A DNA stretch of 64,000 bases, taken from the NCBI RefSeq assembly GCF_006711645.1, contig NZ_CP041247.1, positions 4,464,001-4,528,000 of the forward strand. The letters run 5' to 3'. Made by a program: the position numbers and the translations under genes. Below the pieces are notes generated by a model. That model saw only the letters and a program-made list of their open reading frames with translations. It did no database searches and was not told the DNA's origin. Below, piece by piece: positions 40,186 through 48,052 of this stretch. Numbering within the stretch: the stretch's first letter is position 1; the number at the start of each line of letters is the position of its first letter. Origin of the DNA: Klebsiella electrica. Lineage in GTDB: Bacteria; Pseudomonadota; Gammaproteobacteria; Enterobacterales; Enterobacteriaceae.

Positions 40186-40254
40186 TCAGCCCGCACCGTT
40201 ACCTGTGGTAATGGTGATGGTGATAATGGTTGTCATCATGCTGATGCGTTTCAT
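40186..40254 (-). CDS. thrL: thr operon leader peptide
   Basis: A 22-codon frame begins MKRISMMTTIITI and ends TTGNGAG just before the attenuator. It contains six threonine and five isoleucine codons, which sense charged tRNA(Thr) and tRNA(Ile). Compared with the 21-residue E. coli leader it has Met-Met and an extra Ile replacing threonines. The context (promoter, leader, hairpin, thrA) leaves little doubt despite the small size. Confidence 0.93.
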   Translation of the reverse strand: MKRISMMTTIITITITTGNGAG

Positions 40255-40297
40255 GGATGTTGTGTACTCTGTAATTTTTATCTGTCTGTGTCCTGTG

Positions 40298-40333
40298 CCT
40301 ATATTGGTTAAAGTATCTGCCGGTTTAAGTCAA
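40298..40333 (-). promoter_or_regulatory. thr operon promoter
   Basis: On the minus strand the segment from TTGACTTAA through ACTTTAACCAATATAGG is nearly the same as the E. coli thr promoter, with TATAGG as the -10. The stretch between it and thrL (CAGACAGATAAAAATTACAG) is also conserved. The exact -35 was not decided. Confidence 0.75.
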
Positions 40334-40466
40334 CGAATTTTTACATTTCACCCACTTCGCCGTATCGGGTCAATGCGCCACAATGATCTGACAATTCACC
40401 TGAATTTGCGATATGCAGCGCTTGATACTGGCAGATATAACCATATTTAAAACTTATAGCAGAACT

Positions 40467-41153
40467 TTAATCTGGCAGGTTTTTTTCAATATCGTGCAGC
40501 AACCGGTGCAACATTGCCGTGTCTCGCTGCTCTAAAAGCCCAATTCGCTGCTGGAGCCAGTCGGTCAGTTTGACGTCTTCAGACACGCCCAGGCGGGTCA
40601 ATAAATCGAGCGTCCGCAGACGCAATGCCTGCAGCTGATTTTCATCGACGCTGGCAGAAACTGACGGCGTCTGCTGAACCAAAGCGCTCAATTGATAGCA
40701 GTAGACCATCACCGACTGCCCTAAGTTAAGCGAAGGATAGTCGGCCACCATCGGCACACCTGTCAGCACATCGGCAAGAGCCAGCTCTTCGTTAGTCAGC
40801 CCGGAATCTTCCCGCCCAAAGACCAGCGCCGCGTGGTTCATCCACGCGGCTTTCTCCGCCATCAGCGGCAGCAGTTGCTGCGGCGTGGCGTAGTAATGGA
40901 AACGCGCCCGGCTGCGGGCCGTTGTGGCGACGGTAAAGTCGACGTCATGCAGCGCCTGTTCCAGCGTTGGATAAGTGTTTATATTATCGAGAATATCTCC
41001 GGAACCATGCGCAACCCATCGCGCCGCAGGCTGAAGATGGGCATCGCTATCAACGATACGCAGATCGCGAAAACCCATGGTTTTCATCGCGCGTGCCGCC
41101 GCGCCAACGTTTTCTGCCCTCGCCGGGGCGACTAATACAATCGATACATGCAT
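40467..41153 (-). CDS. yjtD: Putative tRNA/rRNA methyltransferase YjtD (LasT, SpoU family)
   Basis: The 228-aa protein belongs to the SPOUT (TrmH/TrmJ-like) family of 2'-O-ribose methyltransferases with a knotted SAM site. It begins VSIVLVAPARAENVGAAARA, has motif 2 ALVFGREDSGLTNEEL near residue 109 and motif 3 YPSLNLGQSVMVYCYQL near 139, then a helical C-terminal extension. It matches E. coli LasT/YjtD in length. The RNA target is not established. It lies upstream of thrL on the same strand, separated by the thr promoter. Confidence 0.93.
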   Translation of the reverse strand: MHVSIVLVAPARAENVGAAARAMKTMGFRDLRIVDSDAHLQPAARWVAHGSGDILDNINTYPTLEQALHDVDFTVATTARSRARFHYYATPQQLLPLMAEKAAWMNHAALVFGREDSGLTNEELALADVLTGVPMVADYPSLNLGQSVMVYCYQLSALVQQTPSVSASVDENQLQALRLRTLDLLTRLGVSEDVKLTDWLQQRIGLLEQRDTAMLHRLLHDIEKNLPD

Positions 41154-41548
41154 GGTGGCTCTCTTCTACTCTCTCACGCGGCGAAAATGAAACTATCCCC
41201 ATTTTACGCGGCGAAAATTTACAAATCTGCAACAAAAATCACTAAAATTGCGCATTATTCCCCATAAAAAAGCCTAAACTGTTTCCAACGGACCATGGGG
41301 CGGAGTATGTTAACAGAACGCATTTATCCATATGTTTGCCAATGATATTTATCGAAACCGCGCTGAACGATCGTTGGATTCAACGTGTTTATCAATTTAC
41401 CAGCGCAACCATTTGAGCGGTGTAAGATTTGTGACGATAAATAGCATTTCAATACAATGATTTCACAAGACTGTTAACGTGCTACAATTGAATTTGATAT
41501 ATGTCAACGAAGCGTAGTTTTATGGGGTGTTCAGCCTCTCTTAGCCTG
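41154..41548. promoter_or_regulatory. Upstream control region of arcA and yjtD
   Basis: This 395-bp A/T-rich stretch holds no convincing gene. It must carry the yjtD promoter (-) and the distal arcA promoters (+). E. coli arcA has several promoters in a long leader, one of them FNR-dependent. The best elements I see are at 41480-41507. Confidence 0.5.
41480..41507 (+). promoter_or_regulatory. arcA upstream promoter element and FNR-like box
   Basis: TGC-TACAAT at 41481-41489 is an extended -10. Immediately after it, TTGATATATGTCAA at 41494-41507 matches the FNR consensus TTGAT-N4-ATCAA at nine of ten positions. This agrees with FNR control of arcA in E. coli. The position relative to the start site is not proven. 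Confidence 0.55.
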
Positions 41549-41689
41549 TTATATTGCTGTTAAAATGGTTAGGATGACAGCCGTTTTTGACACCGTCGGG
41601 TCCAGAGGGAAAGTACCCACGACCAAGCTAATGATGTTGTTGACGTTGATGGAAAGTGCATCAAGAACGCAATTACGTACTTTAGTCAT
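41549..41689 (-). CDS. yjjY: Small protein YjjY
   Basis: A 46-codon frame begins MTKVRNCVLDALSINVNN and is almost the same as E. coli YjjY, which also lies divergent from arcA. It lies entirely inside the arcA leader region on the opposite strand. No function is known, and there is no good ribosome-binding site, so the conservation could reflect arcA regulatory DNA or RNA as much as a protein. It is listed as a gene because the frame and length are kept. Confidence 0.6.
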   Translation of the reverse strand: MTKVRNCVLDALSINVNNIISLVVGTFPLDPTVSKTAVILTILTAI

Positions 41690-41784
41690 GTTACGCCGGA
41701 CATGTTAATTTGCGACATGTACCAGGCAGGTCAGGGACTTTGGTACTTCCTGTTTCGATTTAGTTGGCAATTTAGGTAGCAAAC

Positions 41785-42501
41785 ATGCAGACCCCGCACA
41801 TTCTTATCGTTGAAGACGAGTTGGTAACACGCAACACGTTAAAAAGTATTTTCGAAGCAGAAGGTTATGATGTGTTCGAAGCGACCGATGGCGCGGAAAT
41901 GCATCAGATCCTGTCTGAAAATGATATCAACCTGGTGATCATGGATATCAACCTGCCAGGTAAAAATGGTCTTCTGTTAGCGCGTGAACTGCGCGAACAG
42001 GCTGACGTCGCGCTGATGTTCCTTACCGGCCGCGATAACGAAGTTGATAAGATTCTGGGCCTCGAAATCGGCGCTGATGACTATATCACTAAACCGTTTA
42101 ACCCCCGTGAACTGACCATTCGCGCACGCAACCTCCTCTCCCGTACCATGAATCTGGGTACCATAAGCGAAGAGCGTCGCAGCGTAGAAAGCTATAAGTT
42201 CAACGGCTGGGAACTGGATATCAATAGCCGTTCGCTGGTCAGCCCAAACGGTGAGCAGTACAAGCTGCCGCGCAGTGAATTCCGCGCGATGCTGCACTTC
42301 TGCGAGAACCCGGGCAAGATCCAGTCACGTGCTGAACTGCTGAAGAAAATGACCGGCCGTGAGCTTAAGCCGCACGACCGTACCGTTGACGTGACCATCC
42401 GTCGCATTCGTAAGCATTTTGAGTCGACTCCGGATACACCGGAAATCATCGCCACGATTCACGGCGAAGGTTATCGCTTCTGCGGCGACCTGCAGGAATA
42501 A
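41785..42501 (+). CDS. arcA: Aerobic respiration control response regulator ArcA
   Basis: ArcA is the response regulator partner of ArcB and, when phosphorylated, represses respiratory genes under low oxygen. The 238-aa protein has a receiver domain (residues 1-120) with acidic [12 protein letters not shown], phospho-acceptor Asp54 in [13 protein letters not shown] and Lys in [13 protein letters not shown]. An OmpR-type winged helix follows (about 135-235, with [16 protein letters not shown]). It follows a long leader region containing yjjY on the other strand. creA converges on it; in E. coli creBCD lie between them and are missing here. Confidence 0.99.
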   Translation: MQTPHILIVEDELVTRNTLKSIFEAEGYDVFEATDGAEMHQILSENDINLVIMDINLPGKNGLLLARELREQADVALMFLTGRDNEVDKILGLEIGADDYITKPFNPRELTIRARNLLSRTMNLGTISEERRSVESYKFNGWELDINSRSLVSPNGEQYKLPRSEFRAMLHFCENPGKIQSRAELLKKMTGRELKPHDRTVDVTIRRIRKHFESTPDTPEIIATIHGEGYRFCGDLQE

Positions 42502-42527
42502 CAGTCGTTTTCCTGCTCCCGCAACGT

Positions 42528-42556
42528 AAAAACGGCGCTTAATGCGCCGTTTTTTT
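42528..42556. terminator. Bidirectional terminator between arcA and creA
   Basis: AAAACGGCGC, loop TTAAT and GCGCCGTTTTTTT form an intrinsic terminator for arcA on the plus strand; the A-run on the other side makes it work for creA on the minus strand as well. Confidence 0.9.
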
Positions 42557-42587
42557 ATGTGCAAATCAGATGCCACGAGGCGCCGCG

Positions 42588-43061
42588 TTATTTATTCCAC
42601 GGCATGATTGGCACGGCGCTGAGCGCATTCTTCGGTGAACCGTCGACGACTTTATCCGAATAGCTCAGATAGATCAGCGCATTACGTTTGCTATCGTAAA
42701 AACGGACCACCTGCAGCTTTTTAAACACCAGCGAGGTACGTTTCTGGAAAACCACGTCGCCCTGTGACTTACCGTTTTTGATTTTATCGTTCAGTTCGAT
42801 AGGCCCCACCTGCTGGCAAGAAATCGCCGCATCTGACGTATCTTCCGCCAGGCCCAGACCGCCCTTAATCCCACCGGTTTTCGCCCGGCTGATATAGCAC
42901 GTCACGTTCTGAACATCCGGATCGTCAAAGGCCTCAACGACGATTTTATGATCCGGGCCAAAGAATTTGAATACGGTATCTACGGAACCAATTTGTTCCG
43001 CCTGCGCAACCTGACATCCCGCCAGTAAAAGCAGCCCCGCAACTAACCTCTTGTATTTCAT
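42588..43061 (-). CDS. creA: CreA family protein
   Basis: CreA is a conserved exported protein of unknown function, first gene of creABCD in E. coli. The 157-aa product has a signal peptide and the DUF conserved core [20 protein letters not shown] near residue 34 and [20 protein letters not shown] near 63, ending PIMPWNK. Unlike E. coli its signal peptide contains a perfect lipobox LAGC at residues 13-16, so it may be lipidated; a signal peptidase I site after AQA is the alternative. creB, creC and creD do not follow it: arcA is next. rob diverges upstream. Confidence 0.94.
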   Translation of the reverse strand: MKYKRLVAGLLLLAGCQVAQAEQIGSVDTVFKFFGPDHKIVVEAFDDPDVQNVTCYISRAKTGGIKGGLGLAEDTSDAAISCQQVGPIELNDKIKNGKSQGDVVFQKRTSLVFKKLQVVRFYDSKRNALIYLSYSDKVVDGSPKNALSAVPIMPWNK

Positions 43062-43272
43062 ATTATTACCATTTTATTAAAATTTAGCTAAGTGATGATT
43101 CCAGACTCAGCGGAAAAAGGTTTATAGATCACCGCGTTACCAAAACAGCTAAAACGCCTGCTGACAAATCGCATTTACAGGCAAAAAAAACACTGAATGC
43201 TAAAACATCAAAAAATGCTATTATCCGCTACCTTAGTAAGCAGGCACCTGAGTTTAAGGATGAGGACATTTT

Positions 43273-44142
43273 ATGGATCAAGCAGGGATTATTCGCGATC
43301 TCCTTAGCTGGCTGGAAGGTCACCTGGATCAACCGCTCTCACTAGATAATGTGGCAGCCAAGGCGGGTTATTCCAAGTGGCATTTGCAAAGAATGTTTAA
43401 AGACGTAACCGGCCAAGCCATCGGTGCCTATATTCGCGCTCGCCGTTTATCAAAATCAGCGGTCGCCCTGCGCCTGACCGCCCGCCCGATTCTCGACATC
43501 GCGCTCCAGTATCGTTTTGACTCGCAGCAGACCTTCACCCGCGCGTTTAAAAAGCAGTTTTCGTTAACGCCGGCGCTGTATCGCCGCTCTCCTGACTGGA
43601 GCTCTTACGGGATGCGTCCCCCGCTGCGCCTCGGCGAATTCACGATGCCGCAGTATGAGTTCGTCACCCTGAGCAATACCCAACTGATCGGCATCACCCA
43701 AAGCTACACCTGTAAGCTGGAGGAAATCTCCGACTTTCGTAACCAGATGCGCGTTCAGTTCTGGCGTGATTTCCTCGGCAATTCGCCGTCGATTCCGCCC
43801 ACGCTGTACGGTCTGCACGAACCGCGTCCAAGCCTCGAGAAAGATGACGAGCAAGAGGTCTTCTACACCACTGCGCTGACGCCGGAGATGGCTAACGGCC
43901 ACCTGCACAACTCCCAGCCGATCACTCTGGAAGGTGGCGAGTACGTGATGTTCGCTTATGAAGGCTTAGCAAGCGGGCTGCAGGAGTTTATCCTGACGGT
44001 GTATGGCACCTGCATGCCAATGCTGAACCTGACCCGCCGCAAAGGTCTGGATATCGAACGCTTCTTCCCTGAGGATAATAGCCGGGATCAAGCCACGCCG
44101 ATTCAGCTGCGTTGCGAATACCTGATCCCGATTCGTCGTTAA
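43273..44142 (+). CDS. rob: Right origin-binding protein Rob (AraC/XylS family)
   Basis: Rob activates the mar/sox/rob regulon, including acrAB and tolC, when its effector domain binds bile salts, dipyridyl or similar ligands. The 289-aa protein has an N-terminal AraC-type double helix-turn-helix (residues 8-105, with KAGYSKWHLQRMFKDVTG and ARPILDIALQYRFDSQQTF) and a C-terminal GyrI-like effector domain. It matches E. coli in length. The ATG has GAGG ten bases before it. Its stop overlaps that of gpmB in a shared TTAA, a tail-to-tail overlap of 4 bp. Confidence 0.97.
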   Translation: MDQAGIIRDLLSWLEGHLDQPLSLDNVAAKAGYSKWHLQRMFKDVTGQAIGAYIRARRLSKSAVALRLTARPILDIALQYRFDSQQTFTRAFKKQFSLTPALYRRSPDWSSYGMRPPLRLGEFTMPQYEFVTLSNTQLIGITQSYTCKLEEISDFRNQMRVQFWRDFLGNSPSIPPTLYGLHEPRPSLEKDDEQEVFYTTALTPEMANGHLHNSQPITLEGGEYVMFAYEGLASGLQEFILTVYGTCMPMLNLTRRKGLDIERFFPEDNSRDQATPIQLRCEYLIPIRR

Positions 44143-44786
44143 CGCTGCAGTTCATCCAGAGCGGGGGCGTCAAGATGCGACACATCTCCCGCGGTTTCCA
44201 CCACCCAGCCCGATGCCAGCCACAGACTCTGCTGATAATCAACGCGTGAAATCGAGCAGTTACGCAGACGCAGGCGGCGTTCCGCATGTGCCGGCAGCCC
44301 CAGAATCGTACTGACCAGACAGCCCAGCGCAATACCGTGGCTCACCAGCAGCGGCCGGCTTCCGGCAGGCAGTTCCAGGCAGGACGCCAGCGCCGCGTGC
44401 ATACGCTCGCTCAGCTCCAGCATCGATTCTCCCTGCGGGATACGGCCATCCGGGGTGCCATCAACCAACCGACGACGCCACTCTTCTTCCTCCTCGCTCA
44501 GCGAGTCGATATGGCGTTTCTCAAGAATCCCCATATCCAGCTCACGCAGCCGTGAATCAAGGATGACATCGCAGGCGCAGGCTTCCGCGATAATCTCTGC
44601 CGTCCGGCGCGTACGCCCCAAATCGCTGGCAATGATATGCGTAATGCCCAGCGTTCTGGCGCGTTCGCCGACCTGCCAGGCCTGGAGCTCGCCGTGAGGC
44701 GTTAACGGGCTGTCTGACTGGCCCTGAATGCGCCGCTCGGCGTTCCACTGCGTTTCGCCATGGCGAACAAGGTGTACCTGTAACAT
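44139..44786 (-). CDS. gpmB: Histidine phosphatase family protein GpmB (YtjC)
   Basis: GpmB belongs to the cofactor-dependent phosphoglycerate mutase/histidine phosphatase family; a broad phosphatase role is likelier than true mutase activity. The 215-aa protein has the RHG motif VHLVRHGETQWNAERRIQGQ with catalytic His9, SDLGRTRRTAE near residue 57, RELDMGILEKR near 81, and LLVSHGIALG near 146 with the second His. The ATG at 44786 matches E. coli; a frame 19 codons longer is rejected. It ends inside the end of rob. Confidence 0.95.
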   Translation of the reverse strand: MLQVHLVRHGETQWNAERRIQGQSDSPLTPHGELQAWQVGERARTLGITHIIASDLGRTRRTAEIIAEACACDVILDSRLRELDMGILEKRHIDSLSEEEEEWRRRLVDGTPDGRIPQGESMLELSERMHAALASCLELPAGSRPLLVSHGIALGCLVSTILGLPAHAERRLRLRNCSISRVDYQQSLWLASGWVVETAGDVSHLDAPALDELQR

Positions 44787-44899
44787 GCTATTTTTCCGTT
44801 CTGTGCTCTTCACAATTTCGGCTGCCGGCGTCGCGCGCGGCAACGAAAACGATTTGGAGTATACTGCGATGACGTAAATTTATTCTGAGTTGTTTGATT

Positions 44900-45415
44900 A
44901 TGCACCATGTTGTCTCAGCTACCACTAATCCCGCCAAAATTCAGGCAATTCTACAGGCTTTTAACGAGATCTTCGGCGAAGGATCCTGCCACATTGAGTC
45001 CGTCGCCGTCGAGAGTGGTGTGCCGGAACAGCCGTTTGGTAACGAGGAAACGCGCGCTGGCGCACGAAACAGGGTCGCCAATGCGCGCGCCGTGCAGCCA
45101 AATGCCGACTTCTGGGTCGCCATTGAGGCCGGGATCGACGACGACAGCACCTTTAGCTGGATAGTGATTGAGGATCGTCATCAGCGCGGCGAAGCGCGCT
45201 CGGCGACGCTGCCGCTACCGGCGGTGATTCTGGAAAAAGTACGTGCCGGCGAAGCATTAGGGCCGGTGATGTCGCAGCATACCGGCATTGATGAAATTGG
45301 TCGTAAAGAAGGGGCTATCGGCGTCTTTACCGCCGGGAAGCTCACGCGCAGCAGCGTCTACCACCAGGCGGTGGTACTGGCATTAAGCCCGTTCCATAAC
45401 CTTATTTACCGTTAA
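44900..45415 (+). CDS. yjjX: Non-canonical purine NTPase YjjX
   Basis: YjjX hydrolyses inosine and xanthosine triphosphates, keeping oxidised or deaminated purines from nucleic acids. The 171-aa protein has the ITPase-like N-terminal [33 protein letters not shown] near residue 48 and AIEAGID near 75, and ends [10 protein letters not shown] place the start at the ATG at 44900 (MHHVV), matching E. coli; an in-frame TTG two codons earlier is possible. Its last 14 bp overlap trpR on the opposite strand. Confidence 0.93.
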   Translation: MHHVVSATTNPAKIQAILQAFNEIFGEGSCHIESVAVESGVPEQPFGNEETRAGARNRVANARAVQPNADFWVAIEAGIDDDSTFSWIVIEDRHQRGEARSATLPLPAVILEKVRAGEALGPVMSQHTGIDEIGRKEGAIGVFTAGKLTRSSVYHQAVVLALSPFHNLIYR

Positions 45416-45728
45416 GCAACGCCTGTTCCAGCCACTGTCGCAGCTCGGGCGGCGCGGATTTCAGACTGTTAGAGCCACGGGTAATGGTGGCAATCCCGGC
45501 GCCGAGTTCACTTTTCAGCTCGCGCTGGCTCATCTCGCCACGCAGCAACTCTTCAATGATCCGCACGCGCGTGCCCAGCGCCTCGCGCTCGTCTGGCGTC
45601 AGCATTAATTGCAGCAATGGCAGATGCAGATCGTCGGCGTACGCCTGCTGGAGTAACGCCACAAAGCGAAGCCATTCCTGATGACGCTGTTCGGCTACAG
45701 CCGCTGAATAAGGGGATTGTTGGGTCAT
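45402..45728 (-). CDS. trpR: trp operon repressor
   Basis: TrpR binds tryptophan and represses trpEDCBA, aroH, mtr and itself. The 108-aa protein is all-helical, with [20 protein letters not shown] in the middle and the helix-turn-helix [20 protein letters not shown] at residues 68-87. The start MTQQSPYSA at 45728 gives the E. coli length; a longer frame to 45836 would run through the operator. It lies downstream of slt on the same strand and converges on yjjX with a 14-bp overlap. Confidence 0.98.
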   Translation of the reverse strand: MTQQSPYSAAVAEQRHQEWLRFVALLQQAYADDLHLPLLQLMLTPDEREALGTRVRIIEELLRGEMSQRELKSELGAGIATITRGSNSLKSAPPELRQWLEQALLNGK

Positions 45729-45773
45729 GTTACGCCGCCATGTTGCGACAGGCGACCAGGGCCGCCTGTCTGA

Positions 45774-45793
45774 TGTACTCATTAACGAGTACA
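45774..45793. promoter_or_regulatory. TrpR operator of trpR
   Basis: TGTACTC, ATTAAC and GAGTACA form a near-perfect 20-bp palindrome about 50 bp before the trpR ATG. It fits the TrpR operator pattern GTACTNGTTAACNAGTAC and overlaps a TTATGCT -10-like element, so autorepression is expected. Confidence 0.82.
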
Positions 45794-45881
45794 AAGCATA
45801 ACATACTCCGGGCAATACTCTATGGATTTCGCGCAACAGCGCAGTGGCTGGCCCGTTTTGTCACGCGTAATCCGCCGGAGA

Positions 45882-47819
45882 TTAGTACCGCTGCTGCCAC
45901 TCCGCATCGCTGAGCATTGCTGCTTTCTGCCCCATAAAGTAACGATAATAGGCATCGTAGGAGAGCACGTTCTTCACGTAACCCCGCGTTTCCGAGAACG
46001 GAATACTCTCGATAAACGCCACCGCATCAATTCGCCCTGCGCTATTGCCCTGCCAGGTTCGAACCCGCCCAGGGCCTGCATTGTAGGCCGCGGAAGCATA
46101 GATGCGGTTATTGCCAAACTGCTGATAAACATACTGCAGATAGCTGGTGCCGATATTGATATTGGTCTCGGGATCCAGCAGCTGCGACGGACTGCTGTAG
46201 CCTGGGATACTGAACATACTCACCGTATGGGTCGCCGTCCCCGGCATGATTTGCATCAGGCCGCTGGCGCCAACCGGAGAGCGAACTTTCGGGTTCCATG
46301 CGCTCTCCTGGCGAGCAATCGCCATCGCATAGCTCTGCGGGATAGCTTTACCGCTGATATAGCGCGCGAAGAGATCGTTGTAGGCCAGCGGGAAACGTTC
46401 CTCCAGCTGGTCCCACAGCTTCCCGGCGATGGTCGCCTGGACGCTGAGATCCCACCAGTGCTGGTTGAATGCATAGCGCGCCAGCTGCGCCTGCTGATCT
46501 TTCGTCCGGCTGGTCACCAGATTTGCCCATTCGCTGCGAGCGGTATTGTCCATATTCCAGTACATCAGCTCGCGTACCCGGGCCATTTCCGGCCCGGAGG
46601 TCAGCGCAGGATCGAGATTCGCTGGCGCCTTATCGATCCGGAAGGTGAAATCCTCTCCCAGACGCTGGGCGGCAATCATCGGGTAGAAACCACGCTGCTG
46701 CATCAACGAACGGAGAATCGCTTTCGCTTCGTCATCGCGCCCGCGCTCCAGCAGCAGATCCGCCTGCCAGTAGCGCCACTCATCTTTCTCTTTCGCTTCC
46801 ATCGGCAGACGGGCCAGCCAGGTATTCAGCCCGTGGCGATCCCCCGCTCCCAGCGCCATCCGCACCCGGCGCTCCACTAACGCGGTGGATTGCGAACGCA
46901 TAATCGCGTCATCGCGCCAGATAGCCTGCTCTTCGGTCACATCGTTGCCCATCAGGCGCCAGGCAACAATATCCCGCAACTCCTGGGTTTGGTCTTCATT
47001 GAGCTTCTGCGCCTGCACCAGCGACGGAATCATCAGCCGGGCGTTTTCGACATCCTGGCGCGCCACGCTGGCGAAGGCCACCGCCGCCATCTGGCGGGTA
47101 AAATCCGTCGCGCCGGTGGTGCGGGCAAAGGTCATGACGGTGTTCGGATCGTTAGCCAGCGCCACAACCGCTGACGAAATCGTCTGATATTCAGGCGGCA
47201 TCTGCTGGGCCAGCACGTTGACCAACGCGGTGTTGCCCGCCTTCATGGCCAGGCGAATACGCTCAAGCCAGGCCAGCGGATCCTGCTTACCGGAATCGCG
47301 CCAGGCGCTAAACAGCGCGTCACAGGCATTTGGCTGGCTCTTGCCGGTCAGCCACAGCGTTTTCGCGCCGTCCCAGGCCTCCTGCGCCTGGCCCACGCTC
47401 AGCTTCGCGTAGTAGTAATTACATTGCGCTTCGGTGGTGGCGGGTTTTTCCGGGCTGAACGCCAGCAGTCCGCTCCAGTCGGTACGGCGCGCCAGCTCAT
47501 TAACAAAGCGCGATTTCAGGGTACGCGCCGGCGGCAGCGTCGGATTCGCTTCAATGAAGTTTTTCACCACCAGCGCCGGCTGGTTCATCAGATCGTCAGT
47601 GATCTGCCGGTACTGCAGATAGGGGTACAGCGGATAGGTGGTCAGCGTAGGCATGAGCTGTTCGACAACGGACATCTGCCGGCTATCCCATGCCTGCTTA
47701 ATTTGAGCGTAGCGACTGCGCTGTTCATCCAGTGAATCCGCATGCGCCAGCTGGCTGAGCGTCAGCAAACTCGCGCTGGCCGCCAGAAGACGCCATGCCA
47801 TCGTTTTGGCTTTTTCCAC
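45882..47819 (-). CDS. slt: Soluble lytic murein transglycosylase Slt70
   Basis: Slt cleaves the glycan strands of peptidoglycan to 1,6-anhydromuropeptides in the periplasm. The 645-aa protein has a signal peptide (residues 1-27, cut after AHA) and a long helical superhelical U/L domain. The C-terminal goose-lysozyme-like domain has the catalytic Glu in AIARQESAWNPKVRSPVGAS near residue 478, then GLMQIMPGTA and ASAAYNAGPGRVRTW. The length equals E. coli. It is transcribed toward trpR; ettA diverges upstream over 233 bp. Confidence 0.98.
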   Translation of the reverse strand: MEKAKTMAWRLLAASASLLTLSQLAHADSLDEQRSRYAQIKQAWDSRQMSVVEQLMPTLTTYPLYPYLQYRQITDDLMNQPALVVKNFIEANPTLPPARTLKSRFVNELARRTDWSGLLAFSPEKPATTEAQCNYYYAKLSVGQAQEAWDGAKTLWLTGKSQPNACDALFSAWRDSGKQDPLAWLERIRLAMKAGNTALVNVLAQQMPPEYQTISSAVVALANDPNTVMTFARTTGATDFTRQMAAVAFASVARQDVENARLMIPSLVQAQKLNEDQTQELRDIVAWRLMGNDVTEEQAIWRDDAIMRSQSTALVERRVRMALGAGDRHGLNTWLARLPMEAKEKDEWRYWQADLLLERGRDDEAKAILRSLMQQRGFYPMIAAQRLGEDFTFRIDKAPANLDPALTSGPEMARVRELMYWNMDNTARSEWANLVTSRTKDQQAQLARYAFNQHWWDLSVQATIAGKLWDQLEERFPLAYNDLFARYISGKAIPQSYAMAIARQESAWNPKVRSPVGASGLMQIMPGTATHTVSMFSIPGYSSPSQLLDPETNINIGTSYLQYVYQQFGNNRIYASAAYNAGPGRVRTWQGNSAGRIDAVAFIESIPFSETRGYVKNVLSYDAYYRYFMGQKAAMLSDAEWQQRY

Positions 47820-48052
47820 AAGCTCTTCCTCTGTTAAAAGTACATCTCACTACATCTGAGCAGCATCATGCCGCTTTTTAAATGTCCCGGTGTCGCTATA
47901 GATATGCTAACCAGACAACGCCAAACGTGCCACGTCCTGGACATTTTTTTACTCTTCTGTGAATCCCATCGCCTCGCTGGGCTTAACGCGTGAAAAAGGC
48001 TACACTTCGCCTTTGAAAACTATTCATCAAAATAAAAGAGGCGAAGTCCACC

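Noticed and set aside
40196..40254. Tandem ATG/GTG trinucleotides near 40210-40240 as a microsatellite
   Set aside because: They are the Thr/Ile codon run of the thr leader peptide read on the other strand.
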